The translations under genes were made by a program, and so were the position numbers. The notes under the pieces are model-generated. The model saw nothing but the letters and a program-made list of their open reading frames with translations, was not told the origin of the DNA and searched no databases. From assembly GCA_000827325.1 (NCBI GenBank), contig KN832888.1, positions 596,069-660,068 of the forward strand: a stretch of DNA of 64,000 bases, given 5' to 3'. Of this stretch, positions 11,715 through 21,425 are shown in pieces (within the stretch, counting starts at the first letter, position 1; every line of letters starts with the position of its first letter). The DNA comes from Oidiodendron maius Zn (Eukaryota > Ascomycota > Leotiomycetes > Myxotrichaceae).

Positions 11715-12501
11715 TTAGACAATAGCAAGCTTAGTAGCAGCGATATCCAGAGCATCAACATCAGCAGTCAGGCGAGCAAAGGCCTTCTTGGCACCATCAG
11801 GTCTAGAGACTAGGTGTTAGTAGCTATTACATTTGCATTACAAGTAGAGCTTACCGGATGAGAGTGTTGATCTTGACGGTGTCGATGTCATAGAGCTTCT
11901 TCAGAGCGTCCTTGATTTGTCTCTTGTTGGCCAGTCTGTCAACGATAAAGACAAGGGTGTTGTTTTCCTCAATCTTCTTCATGGCGCTCTCGGTATTAAG
12001 AGGGTGGATGATGATCTTGTGGGCATCAAGGGCGGGCTGAGAGACAACCGACTTTCGAGGGTACTTAGGCTCTCGGGAGAGCTGGAGGGTCTTGGGCCGG
12101 TGAAAGGTCGTCGAGAGGCGGACCTTGCGGACCTTGTGAGAATGAACCTTGATTTTGGTTAGCAATTATTGTGGAACTTTGTAGAGGTTAAGAGAACTTA
12201 CGCCCTTCAGCGTGGCCTTTGCAGCAGCATTGGCTTTGCCGGCCTTGGTGGCAGCACCTATTACACTTACGCATCAGCAATCGCTCTTGAAGAACTCGCA
12301 AAAGCTGCTACTGCTGAAGCATATCCTCTTCGCCATTGTCGATGTGTATCATCTCATTGTCGAGTCTTCAACTGTGCAACGACATTTTGCATGCAAATTT
12401 CGAAGTCGATATTGTGGAAGTGGATATGTGAAGTGACAAGTGCGAAGAGCTCAATGGGTTAAAAAGTAGACTGTACCTTTCTTCTGATCCTTAGGGGCCA
12501 T
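11715..12501 (-). CDS. RPL25: 60S ribosomal protein uL23 (L25)
   Basis: A ribosomal protein that binds 25S rRNA near the peptide exit tunnel and is a docking point for SRP. Four exons, 12501-12477, 12257-12202, 12147-11855 and 11802-11715, give 153 residues. The first exon is only 25 nt (MAPKDQKK). The basic extension ([19 protein letters not shown]) is followed by [21 protein letters not shown], then [30 protein letters not shown] and [15 protein letters not shown], all standard uL23. Introns are 219, 54 and 52 nt. The long first intron close to the ATG is common in fungal ribosomal-protein genes. It shares a 187-nt divergent promoter with BMT2, containing CACGTG at 12619. Confidence 0.96.
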
Positions 12502-12618
12502 TTCAAAGCGTTGTGTCTTCGCTGGTTGATGCTGAAGTTGGATGTCGACGACTGAATTACTGGATTCCGAGAAATGAAGTTCGTGGGAATTTTTCGCTTA
12601 TCGGGATGTGGTCCGCAT

Positions 12619-12624
12619 CACGTG
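12619..12624. promoter_or_regulatory. CACGTG core in RPL25/BMT2 divergent promoter
   Basis: An E-box core (ATCACGTGC context) 118 nt from the RPL25 start and 65 nt from the BMT2 start. It could serve either gene. Function is inferred from the motif. Confidence 0.35.
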
Positions 12625-12688
12625 CTTTGGGGATTTTTCCCCCGACTAGACACTCCAAAGTCGCAACATCAACTGCATAGTCCATATA

Positions 12689-13558
12689 ATGGCTAGCAAG
12701 AAAAAGCGAGTCAAACTCAAGTCACTATCTCAAGGTCGCCCGCCTACGCTTAAGCCACTCCACTCATTATCTAGCAAGGCGACCAGGACCCTCATCAGCT
12801 CACATCACACACTCCAAAAACTGAGAGCAAAGGCTGTTGCAGAGGGCGATGAGGCAAAAGCCGATGCTATCGCAAAAGAGATTGAGGAACGCGGTGGAAT
12901 AGAGAAGTATCAGCATGCCAGCCTTCTTGGCCAAAGCAGCGATCGAGGGGGTGACAGCTCCAGGATATTGATGGACTGGTTGGTACCCATAGTCCCTGCG
13001 TTGAAGCAGCATGCTTCAGATGGGCGGCAAATGAGAATGCTGGAAATTGGGGCTTTGAGCACCACCAATGCTTGTTCAAACAGCCGCCTATTCGAAATGG
13101 AAAGGATTGACTTGAACAGTCAGGCTGCGGGTATCAAGCAGCAAGATTTCATGACGCGGCCCTTGCCCAATGATACAAAGGATAAATTTGACATCATCAG
13201 TCTCTCCCTGGTGTTGAACTATGTCCCCGATGCCATTGGAAGGGGAGAGATGCTGCTGCGGACTCTGGAATTCTTAAAGATCCCGCACCATCTGGACAGT
13301 GGCTGTCAGGAGATTTTCCCAAGCCTGTACCTAGTTCTACCAGCGCCTTGCATTACGAACTCACGATATCTGGATGAAAGCAAGCTGGAGATGATCATGG
13401 ACAGCTTAGGATATATTATGGTTAAGAAGAAGCTTTCGAATAAGCTGGTGTATTATCTATGGAGGCGGGTCTCTTTCAGCACGAAAAGGACTTGCTTTAA
13501 GAAGGTGGAGATAAGATCAGGAAAGGACAGGAACAACTTTTCGATTGTTCTGAAATAA
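12689..13558 (+). CDS. BMT2: 25S rRNA adenine-N1 methyltransferase Bmt2
   Basis: A nucleolar SAM-dependent enzyme that makes m1A in 25S rRNA (A2142 in yeast). A single exon gives 289 residues. Visible family blocks are a basic N-terminus (MASKKKRVKLKSLSQGRPP), then GGIEKYQHASLLGQSSDRGGDSS, the SAM-binding segment MRMLEIGALSTTNACS, DIISLSLVLNYVPD and LVLPAPCITNSRYLD. The ending (KKLSNKLVYYLWRR) is followed by some 35 extra residues, longer than I expect for the family. No intron is needed. It is divergent from RPL25, another ribosome gene, so the shared promoter is plausible for co-regulation. Confidence 0.88.
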   Translation: MASKKKRVKLKSLSQGRPPTLKPLHSLSSKATRTLISSHHTLQKLRAKAVAEGDEAKADAIAKEIEERGGIEKYQHASLLGQSSDRGGDSSRILMDWLVPIVPALKQHASDGRQMRMLEIGALSTTNACSNSRLFEMERIDLNSQAAGIKQQDFMTRPLPNDTKDKFDIISLSLVLNYVPDAIGRGEMLLRTLEFLKIPHHLDSGCQEIFPSLYLVLPAPCITNSRYLDESKLEMIMDSLGYIMVKKKLSNKLVYYLWRRVSFSTKRTCFKKVEIRSGKDRNNFSIVLK

Positions 13559-14042
13559 GTTTTAATATCTGTTATTGAACAGAACAGCATGTTAAGTGGA
13601 CTGGCTGGAGCTTGGGAGTTAAGAGCATACCCGATCAAGAGCTGAGAGGGCAGATATGATAAACATGTTTGATAGGGACGAACTATCAAAAATAATAATC
13701 TTGCAGCTTAAGTGACGTACATACCAAAAGGATTTGGAGATCCTTACATTCTGCTATCACAAAGATGTGTAGAATCCATTATGTTGCACTTTCCTTGGAG
13801 CCAAGAACGGGAAGTGGGCTCGGCGCTAAGTGACGAATGAGAGAACTCCCGTCGATAAGAGGGGGGCGACATGCTTTATATAAATACAACATCCTACCAC
13901 GATTCACTTCGTCCATTATATTCATATTCCTTACCTTTTTCTTACTCCTAGCATCCTTTTCGAACTAGAACTCTCGGCCCGTTTCCTTGTTCACGTAGTA
14001 GAGAAATCCGAGCTCACGCGACTTTGTTATGCTGTAGTAGCT
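13559..14042. promoter_or_regulatory. Intergenic with AVT1-like gene promoter
   Basis: 484 nt. Positions 13870-13960 include TTTATATAAATAC (TATA-like) followed by a pyrimidine-rich leader before the ATG at 14043. No gene is seen. Confidence 0.45.
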
Positions 14043-16326
14043 ATGCCCCGCAATCCGACAACTTGGGACGAGTACCAATATGGCTCCTCCCCAAGAGGTT
14101 CGGTCAGCTCGATTGGAGATAGGAGTGTTCATTTCAGTGAAGTAGGAGGATCACCGCCAGTCGACTCTGCGTATCGACAGAGCCCACACGACGAAGAAGA
14201 GCATGATGAGGGATCAGGTCTCCGAAGACGGCGGTAAGCTAAATTGTTCGACAACGCTACTAGATAAGCTAATAGGGCTGTTAGATCCTCTGTCACTATG
14301 CATCTACATGCTCTAGCCCAAGTTGGAGGCGTAAACAGCATTGAGAACTTTGCCAGGAGCTGGACGCGAGCCGCTGGCTTCCTCGAGGTTACCCCGCGCC
14401 GGCACTCATTCGTCCTCTCCACAGATCAAGATACGGATAGGGAGGATGAAGAGGCCATCACGTATGGAAGGATAGATACAGAACACCGACGGCTGCCGCG
14501 AACATCACTTCTCCGGCCCCATTTGGAGGGATCTGGCCCCGAGGGAGCTATCGATGATGACAGCTTGAGCCCGCCAGTGACGAACGACCCTTCGACGTCG
14601 AACCAGCTCAGCCAGAATGGATCCGAGGGAAAAAGACTCGGCAGTGAAATGGCTGGTGGCGGTGCTCATCTCACGACGCCGCTGGTGGGAAGCTACGGCA
14701 CGTCCTATGGGACGATAAATTCCATCTGGAGCGAGTCTTCTATGACACACGCCGGTCACTTATGGAGGCAGCAGCAGGCGCGTCGAACAGATGGCGAGTC
14801 TGAGCCCATTATCGTCAAGGAAGTCGAACAAGATGGCAAGGTCGTACTCGTCGTCGCCGGACAGTCCACCTTACCCCAGACGATCTTCAATTCCACGAAT
14901 GTCTTGATCGGAGTGGGCCTACTCAGTCTTCCAATGGGCATCAAGTATGCTGGGTGGATATGCGGGATGGTCTTCCTCCTCCTATCCGCCGTAGTAACAG
15001 CATATACTGCGGGATTGCTGGCCAAGTGTATGGACGTGGATGCTAGCTTGATCACCTTTGCGGATCTGGCTTTTGTGTCTTATGGGCAGAAGGCGCGGAT
15101 TGCGACAAGCGTGCTGTTTTCGCTGGAATTGCTTGCTGCGTGTGTTGCTTTAGTCGTTCTTTTTGCCGATACCCTGAATCTTTTAATTCCCGGAGTTGGT
15201 ATCAATAATTGGAAGATAATCTGTGGACTGCTTTTGATACCCCTTAACTTTGCGCCGTTGAGATTGCTCAGCGTGACTAGTATTGTGGGGATATTCTCGT
15301 GCTTCTGCAGTGAGTACTCTCTTTTATGTATTCCATCAGTTATCACTGAAATACAAATTGTTATGGCTTTCGATCCTAAGGGAACTGGAATATCACAGCC
15401 AATCCAATGATGTGCAGGACAGTCTCCTGCTTTTAAAACCATCTGCAAACAATATCCTTTGAGGAATCATAACTAACACACTCAGTCGTTCTCATTGTCT
15501 TCATTGATGGCTTCATAAAACCAGACAGCCCCGGATCCCTCCGGGAGCCAGCTCAGACATACCTATTCCCGGAGAACTGGCTTACCTTGCCCATCTCCTT
15601 CGGCCTGCTCATGTCCCCATGGGGGGGCCATGCCGTATTCCCGAATATATATCGGGACATGCGGCACCCGGTGAAATACAAGAAGGCAGTCGCCGTGACG
15701 TTTACGTTTACTGTTCGTCCCTCTCTCTCTTCTTCATCCACTTACTCCCCTTCACCTTAATTACCCTCTCTCAAGCTCCTCACAGTCCTCGTCTTATTAC
15801 TCACAATACACAGTATCTCCTCGACACCGCCACCGCCGCCGCAGGCGTGCTCATGTTCGGCGATGCTGTTACGACGGAAATCACTGCCAACCTTCTGCGC
15901 ACGCCCGGCTATCCACCCTTCCTCACATACCTCATGTCCATCTTCATCGGCATCATTCCCCTTACCAAAGTCCCGCTCGCAGCCCGCCCCATCGTGTCCA
16001 CCCTCGAAACTCTCCTCCTTCCACAATCCTCCTCTCCTCACACGATCCATAAAATCATAATCCGCCTCCTCGTCACGTTCACATTCATCACAATAGCAAT
16101 CGTGTTTCCGTACTTCGATAGTATCATGGCGTTTATGGGTAGCAGTCTGTGTTTCACAATCTGTGTGATCTTACCCGTGTTATTCTATCTTAAAATTTTT
16201 GGCTCTGAGGTGCCGAGATGGGAGAAGGTTATGAATTATGTGCTTGTGGGTATCAGTACAGTTCTTGCTATCGTGGGGACCGTGTGGGCTTTTCTGCCTC
16301 TGGAGGTCGTTAGGGGGGAGGGATGA
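14043..16326 (+). CDS. AVT1: Vacuolar amino-acid transporter, AVT1-like (AAAP family)
   Basis: An amino acid/H+ exchanger of the vacuolar membrane. Four exons, 14043-14233, 14285-15309, 15486-15712 and 15814-16326, give 651 residues. The first 270 residues are hydrophilic, with acidic and Ser-rich segments typical of the cytoplasmic N-terminus. The transporter core starts with STLPQTIFNSTNVLIGVGLL and SLPMGIKYAGW, the conserved first membrane segment, and continues with about ten further hydrophobic segments up to LVGISTVLAIVGTVWAFLP. Splices restore FCIVLIVFIDGF and TFTYLLDTATAAAGVLMFGD. Introns are 51, 176 and 101 nt. Substrates cannot be read from the sequence. Similarity is closest to yeast Avt1 rather than Avt3/4. 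Confidence 0.88.
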
Positions 16327-16681
16327 GTCGAAATTGGGGAAGAGAGCGTGAAGTAGCTGGCATTTGTGGCGTTCTCTTTAGGATGGGCTAGCATGAATAT
16401 GGGGGAGCCTTGCGCTGATTGTTTGTGGAATTGCATTGCATGCATGCGTTGTTTCTATTGCTATGCGTTCGCATATCCGATTCTGATGAAGTAAACCACT
16501 GTCTCAATATACACATCGAGCCCCTTTTCTTTATGCGAGACTAATCACGTGATAAACATCAATACATTCAGATGTAATATTTCCTTGGGGTATAACCGCC
16601 ATTGATCTGTCAAACTGCGATAAACTCCTCTCTTAATGTATTACCCCGCACTCCCTTCATATCGATGTGCATATACCATCT
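16327..16681. other. Intergenic between convergent AVT1-like gene and UTR4
   Basis: 355 nt between stop codons. It contains one TCACGTGA palindrome at 16545-16552, which is not in a promoter position and therefore argues against over-reading the motif. Nothing else is seen. Confidence 0.5.
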
Positions 16682-18610
16682 CTAAATCCCCACCCCCAAA
16701 ATCCTTACCTCCTCAAAACTTGCCACCACCCTGTGCGCCGCCCTCTCCTCGTCCGACAACGGAGCATTCCCCTCCCGCATGACTATGAAGGACTGTATGC
16801 CTGCCTCTTTCGCCGCTTTCACCTCCTTCGGGTTATCGCTCAGAAACAGCCACTTTGAGATCTCGATCTCCGGTCTACTACTCGCTATCTTCGCATAGCT
16901 TGCAGCTTCGGTTTTGGGCCCTGCATTCACGGTGTCGAAGTAGTCAGAGAGTAAAGGCCGGAGATCGGAAGGGGTAGATGTGGTGTGCTCGAAGAGTAAC
17001 TTCTGCGCGGCGACGCTGCCTGAGGAGTAGATCATGATGGGGATGGAGAGGGCGTGCCAGGTATGCAGGGAGGGGGGGACGTCAGGGAATAGCGGGCATT
17101 GTAGGGCGCCTGAGGAGTAGCCTTGGGCGAAGAGGTAGCCCTGGAGGGATTTCAGGGCGGGGAGTTTAGAGTCTTGGGCTGTGAGGGCGGTTATGTGAGA
17201 GAGAAGGGTGTCGGGAGTTGTGGTGTGCTCAAGGGGGAAGGCCGCGAGGTAGGGCTGGAAAGAAGGGGTGGACCAGTGGGTTGAGAGGGTGGCAGGGAGG
17301 GCCGCGAGAGCGTAAGGGAACTAGATAGGAGAGACTGAGTTAGTGCAGGTGAATTAGGACTAAGATAGTTAGGCAGTGGAATGCGGAGGGGTTAGTAAGA
17401 TTGGTGACAGTGTAGTGGTGTGCAATGTGTGCGGTGTGATGTGTAATGATATAGAGTGAGTGGTACAGTAAACGATAGGAAAGGGGTCACGGGACGGGTG
17501 CCATTCGCCAATTCTCCTGTCCCAATCTCAATTCCCACTTCATTGTCTCCCATTCTCCAACGCACCATCTTTGGAGCATGACGAATATTCGCGTTCAACA
17601 TGCGGTAGGGAGGCTGGTTTCCGTGGAACATTGGACGAGAGGTGAAACCACACGTGACCTAATGGCGGGGTTGCGAGTCAATCCCGCCAGAAACAGGACC
17701 ATCGGAAGCAGCATCTCCAACCCCCTCTCCCGGGCCCGCCCAACCCCATGGCGTCGAAACGCGGGAAATGTCCGGTTCCTCGGCGGCCAGTGGCAGAGGC
17801 AGGTTCCGTCTCACTGGTTGGCCATGACACCCACTACTAATGTCTGGTGCCGTTATGTTGTTGGAGGAGTGTGAGCTATCGTGCCGTGGAGAAAGAAAAT
17901 TGAGCAGCGCGATAAGGTACGCGACCAATGGAAGTCCGCGGCGCTGATCATGGGACCCCCAATGTCTGAGGCCATCATTTTCACGCATCGACGACGCTTG
18001 GGTGTGGCCGATCCAGGAGTGTGAAAGAGAGTATTGCCACTGGGATCCAGCTTCCAGCGCGCTTGGGCTGGAAGAGGGAGATCACCATGGCACTTGCTAG
18101 TGGAGAGAAATTGTAGGGTGTGATTAGGACATTGCGAGGTCTCATGACAGAATGGAAAATATATGGATTGGTTGAATGAAACGATTAATTGGCCAACGGA
18201 GAGGAGAGGAATGGAGTAGAGCCAAGAGGAGATAGAAGTTCAACCTACAAGGACATCCTTCACAAAGGTTATGGGACACACAGTGCCTTCTGTAAGTCAC
18301 GTTAGCAGGCGGTCAAGCCACGTGAGGTCGCACGTGATACGCGAGTGAAGTAAACACGCGAAAACAATAGCAGCTGCAGATAAACTCAAACTCGTGTTTT
18401 CCCAGGATAGAAACTGGAAGGAGAGTATTGATAAATTTCCCATTCAAGCGGTGTATCACTCCAACAACCCGCTGCAGGGGCAGGGCGGACAAACTGAGGG
18501 TGTGCATTACATAGCAACAAGGTAGCGCAGGAAAACACAGCGATTAGGGAAACGAAAAGGAGGTGAAGCGTACCGATGTCAAGCAGGATGGCCTGGGTGT
18601 CGGCGTTCAT
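16682..18610 (-). CDS. UTR4: Enolase-phosphatase E1 (methionine salvage), split by long introns
   Basis: A HAD-superfamily enzyme that enolises and dephosphorylates 2,3-diketo-5-methylthiopentyl-1-phosphate. Exons 18610-18574 (37 nt), 18289-18249 (41 nt) and 17320-16682 give 238 residues, the usual size. The two tiny exons encode MNADTQAILLDIEGTVCPIT and FVKDVL, holding the HAD nucleophile motif DIEGT; the third continues LFPYALAALP, then SLQGYLFAQGY, LFPDV, IMIYSSGSVAAQKLLF (motif II Ser), YFDTVNAGPKTEA and WLFLSDNPKE (motif III/IV region). Introns are 284 and 928 nt, far longer than others in the window. Junctions fall at GT and AG and join conserved sequence exactly, so I trust them. CACGTG cores lie in both introns. 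Confidence 0.88.
17321..18248 (-). other. Long (928-nt) intron 2 of UTR4
   Basis: The interval between the conserved VKDVL and FPYAL codons. It contains no recognisable exon. Open frames at about 17578-17988 on both strands have no known motif and mostly reflect GC-rich sequence. One CACGTG core lies at 17651-17656. It could hide an alternative promoter, an inserted element or a noncoding RNA; none is demonstrable by eye. Confidence 0.6.
17651..17656. promoter_or_regulatory. CACGTG core in UTR4 intron 2
   Basis: E-box core in the context ACCACACGTGACC. Cbf1-type factors bind TCACGTG upstream of methionine-related genes in yeast; a role here is inferred. Confidence 0.3.
18319..18336. promoter_or_regulatory. 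Paired CACGTG cores in UTR4 intron 1
   Basis: Two CACGTG cores, 18319-18324 and 18331-18336, 12 nt apart (centre to centre), close to the 3' end of UTR4 intron 1. Close pairing makes chance less likely than for a lone site. Binding is not shown by sequence. Confidence 0.4.
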
Positions 18611-21425
18611 GGCGGGCTGGGGCAAAGTGTCTGGGGGTTACAGTGATGTGGTTGCTACCCTGATGCGGTGTACCCCTCGGGACCAATTATGGTTGATAAG
18701 GGGGCAAGACGAGGTGAAGATGGGCGGTGAGAAGGACAAAAGAGGGCGGGGAGGGTTTTTTTTGGTCTCTCTCTTTCTTGTAGGGATCCGTGCAGCATGG
18801 GTGTGTTCTTGGGCATGAGTTGCAACAGAGGGGAGAGAGTCGATCGAGATGCGGAATTGCCCAGTCGGATGGGGACTACAAGCATACTTTCGCGTCTCTT
18901 CACTGGCGGATGGAGGCGGTGAACGGAGGAACGGCTCTCGTAGCCTGAGGCGCTAAGGCATCGCATGCAATGTGGCAAATGCGGATAGGCACAGGAGGAG
19001 CGGAAGGGGAATAGTGGACTCCTTGGTCTGCCTACAATGAACATCCACGTCTCGGCAGTTTGCCTGATGCAGGATATTTGCACCGATAGGAGCATTATAG
19101 GCTCCTGGCCGCTTGTACGGTTATACTACGGAACGACAGTTCAGGAGGTGCAGGGCATCGAGATGAGGAGGAGAGCGATAAGCAGCGATGATGTGATGTG
19201 GCCGGATGTTTGCTTGATCGCCAGGCTGAGACGGATCCCCAGGGTTGCGGGAAAGGCGGATTGAAGGCGATGACATCGATGGGTTTGAGATAGAGACGGC
19301 GTGCTCAGGTAAAATACGGAAGTTGGTAGGGTAAATATTATGATACGGTAATGCCAGTACTGTACTGTAAAATACAGCAAGGACAGCGAAAGACAGTAAA
19401 ACACAGTGTAAATACAAACACGGTGGCCTGGGACCAGGTTGTGGCATCCTGGCGGGGGGGCTGAATATAGAATATGCCCATTCAGAGGCCTAGTTTGACA
19501 GTACGTGGTCGAGTACCATTTTGCACGAGGTACAAGTAAAATGGCATGGTCGACGTGTCGACATGCAGTCCCACCAATGCAGGTTCCAGGAGGCGCGAGA
19601 CAGATGGACAGCGAGCATGGAAGGCCATCGAAACGGCTTAAAGCGGCCCTGCTTTCCTTGCCGGTCACGCCGTGGGTGCGGCCAGCGATCGCTGCGTCAA
19701 CGGTGTCACAGCCCCGGTCGGGCGTTCCTTGGCTCCGACTCCGCGCGCGAGGTATTGGCGGAGAGCGGCGGGCTGGCTCCTGCGGGCTGGAGAAGGAGCG
19801 TCACGCTGCTTTAACTGCTCTTCCACCATCCATCTGTCTGGGGGGGGAGTACGGCAGACCATAGAGACCGCCTCCGTCGCGCTGGTCGGGCGGGACGGGG
19901 CAAATCATACGCATACTATGTACACACACCACACCACATGTACTGTTATCCTCTTGTGCCTGAGGATGCAAGGCCCCCACATCCTCGTACCGCCCATTCC
20001 CTCCAGCTCCTCCTCGATCCTCCCGCTTCCTCCATCATCTTCCATCTCTCTCATCTCCATCTCCCTCCCCCAAAGGACTGCAAGATCACGACGACCGGCT
20101 CCCTTCTTCGTTGATCGCAGTTATTCTTCATCCGCTCCCACCCTCTCCTCTCTCTCTCTCTCTCTCCCTCTCTCTTTCTCCTCCACCTCTTCTCCTACCC
20201 TCACCTCTCCTCACCTCTCCGCCGCTCGCCTCCACCACCCACCTCTCCTACACCTCTGCCTCCGACCACCCGACTGAGCCGCCTCATCATCAACGTCCAG
20301 CTCCATCACTTGCCGGCTGCCCTCCTCTACCCATAACTGCTACTCGCCCAGACGGGACATCATCCCATCGGCCTCGCAATTGATCTCGGGGAGCTCCCCA
20401 GCGGCTACGTCTCGGGCGTGACTCCTGACGCCCCGGAGACGGTGGATGAAGAGAAGCCTTCTCTTCAGACTGCCTCTCCCGCACGCCTCCCATTATCAGC
20501 ACATGATCTCCTCCTCCCTCGCCGGCGCTCTCTCGCCATAAGCATCTCCATCCTCACAGTCATCGTTGCCACCGGCGAGCCTCGTGCTGGGCCACCCGAG
20601 CTAGCTTCCCCAACAACTGTCTCCTCGGCTTGTTGGTCCAAATACCCTGCTCCATCCCCCGCCCTCCATAGACAATCATCCACGGATCCAGCTCGCTGTT
20701 GACGCTCCGTCTTCTGGGCCTGAATTCGCCCGGATTGCTCTGCTATCGTCAAGGACCTCATCCCTCGACCCGATCGACTCATCTCACGTGCCTTCCGAGC
20801 TTGGACCCCTTCCAGACTCACGACACTCGTTCTCGACCACCACCCGACCCTCCATGTCCGCATAACGACTCTTCTTCACTTTCCTTCACGGACTCGCGTC
20901 CTTTGTCTAGTTATTGTCCTGTCGACTTAACTGTTAACGACCAAACAAATCAAACAACACACAACCTTCTCTTTTGTTAGCGAAATTCCTATACCCATGA
21001 GCCTCTGACCTACTACGACCCCCCGGAGTTTATCGAATAGTTGTTACCCTTTTTTCGACGGTTGGGACAGGACCTCTCCAGATATACAGTATACAGCGTT
21101 GCCCGATTTTTTGTTTCTTCTCTTCACACGCCCTCGCACGATCCGAACTGACCTCATCTTCTCTCCGATTTCCCTCCACCATTACCCGACTCTTGAGCCT
21201 TGCTCCTTGTGCCAACACCTTTGTATAGAGAAAGACAAAAAAAGAAAAGCTGCTCACTTTTGTATTGCTCAATCGCAAGTCTAAGGGGCAAGATCCATCG
21301 GCTTGTACTACTAAACACGCTCCAGCCAATCAACACGCTTTTATTCTAATCAGCGCTTCCTTTCGACTTCCTTCGCACGTCAATTCACCTCTACTTCTCA
21401 CCTTCAGCACTCCCAAATCATCAAC
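18611..21425. promoter_or_regulatory. Long divergent promoter and leader region (UTR4 / kinase)
   Basis: 2.8 kb with no gene I can support, although many overlapping frames stay open on both strands. The half nearer the kinase (about 20,000-21,425) is strongly pyrimidine-rich, including a CT microsatellite, and looks like a long transcribed leader. It contains short upstream reading frames, for example ATG-AGC-CTC-TGA at 20997-21008. Long leaders with small upstream frames are usual for regulatory genes of filamentous fungi. Confidence 0.5.
20143..20185 (+). repeat. CT-rich microsatellite/pyrimidine tract
   Basis: Uninterrupted pyrimidines dominated by CT dinucleotides, within the inferred leader of the kinase gene. 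Pyrimidine tracts are a common core-promoter element in filamentous fungi. Confidence 0.8.

Noticed and set aside
19121-19864. Long frames on both strands between UTR4 and the kinase gene
   Set aside because: They overlap each other, contain no recognisable domain and lie in a region better explained as promoter sequence.
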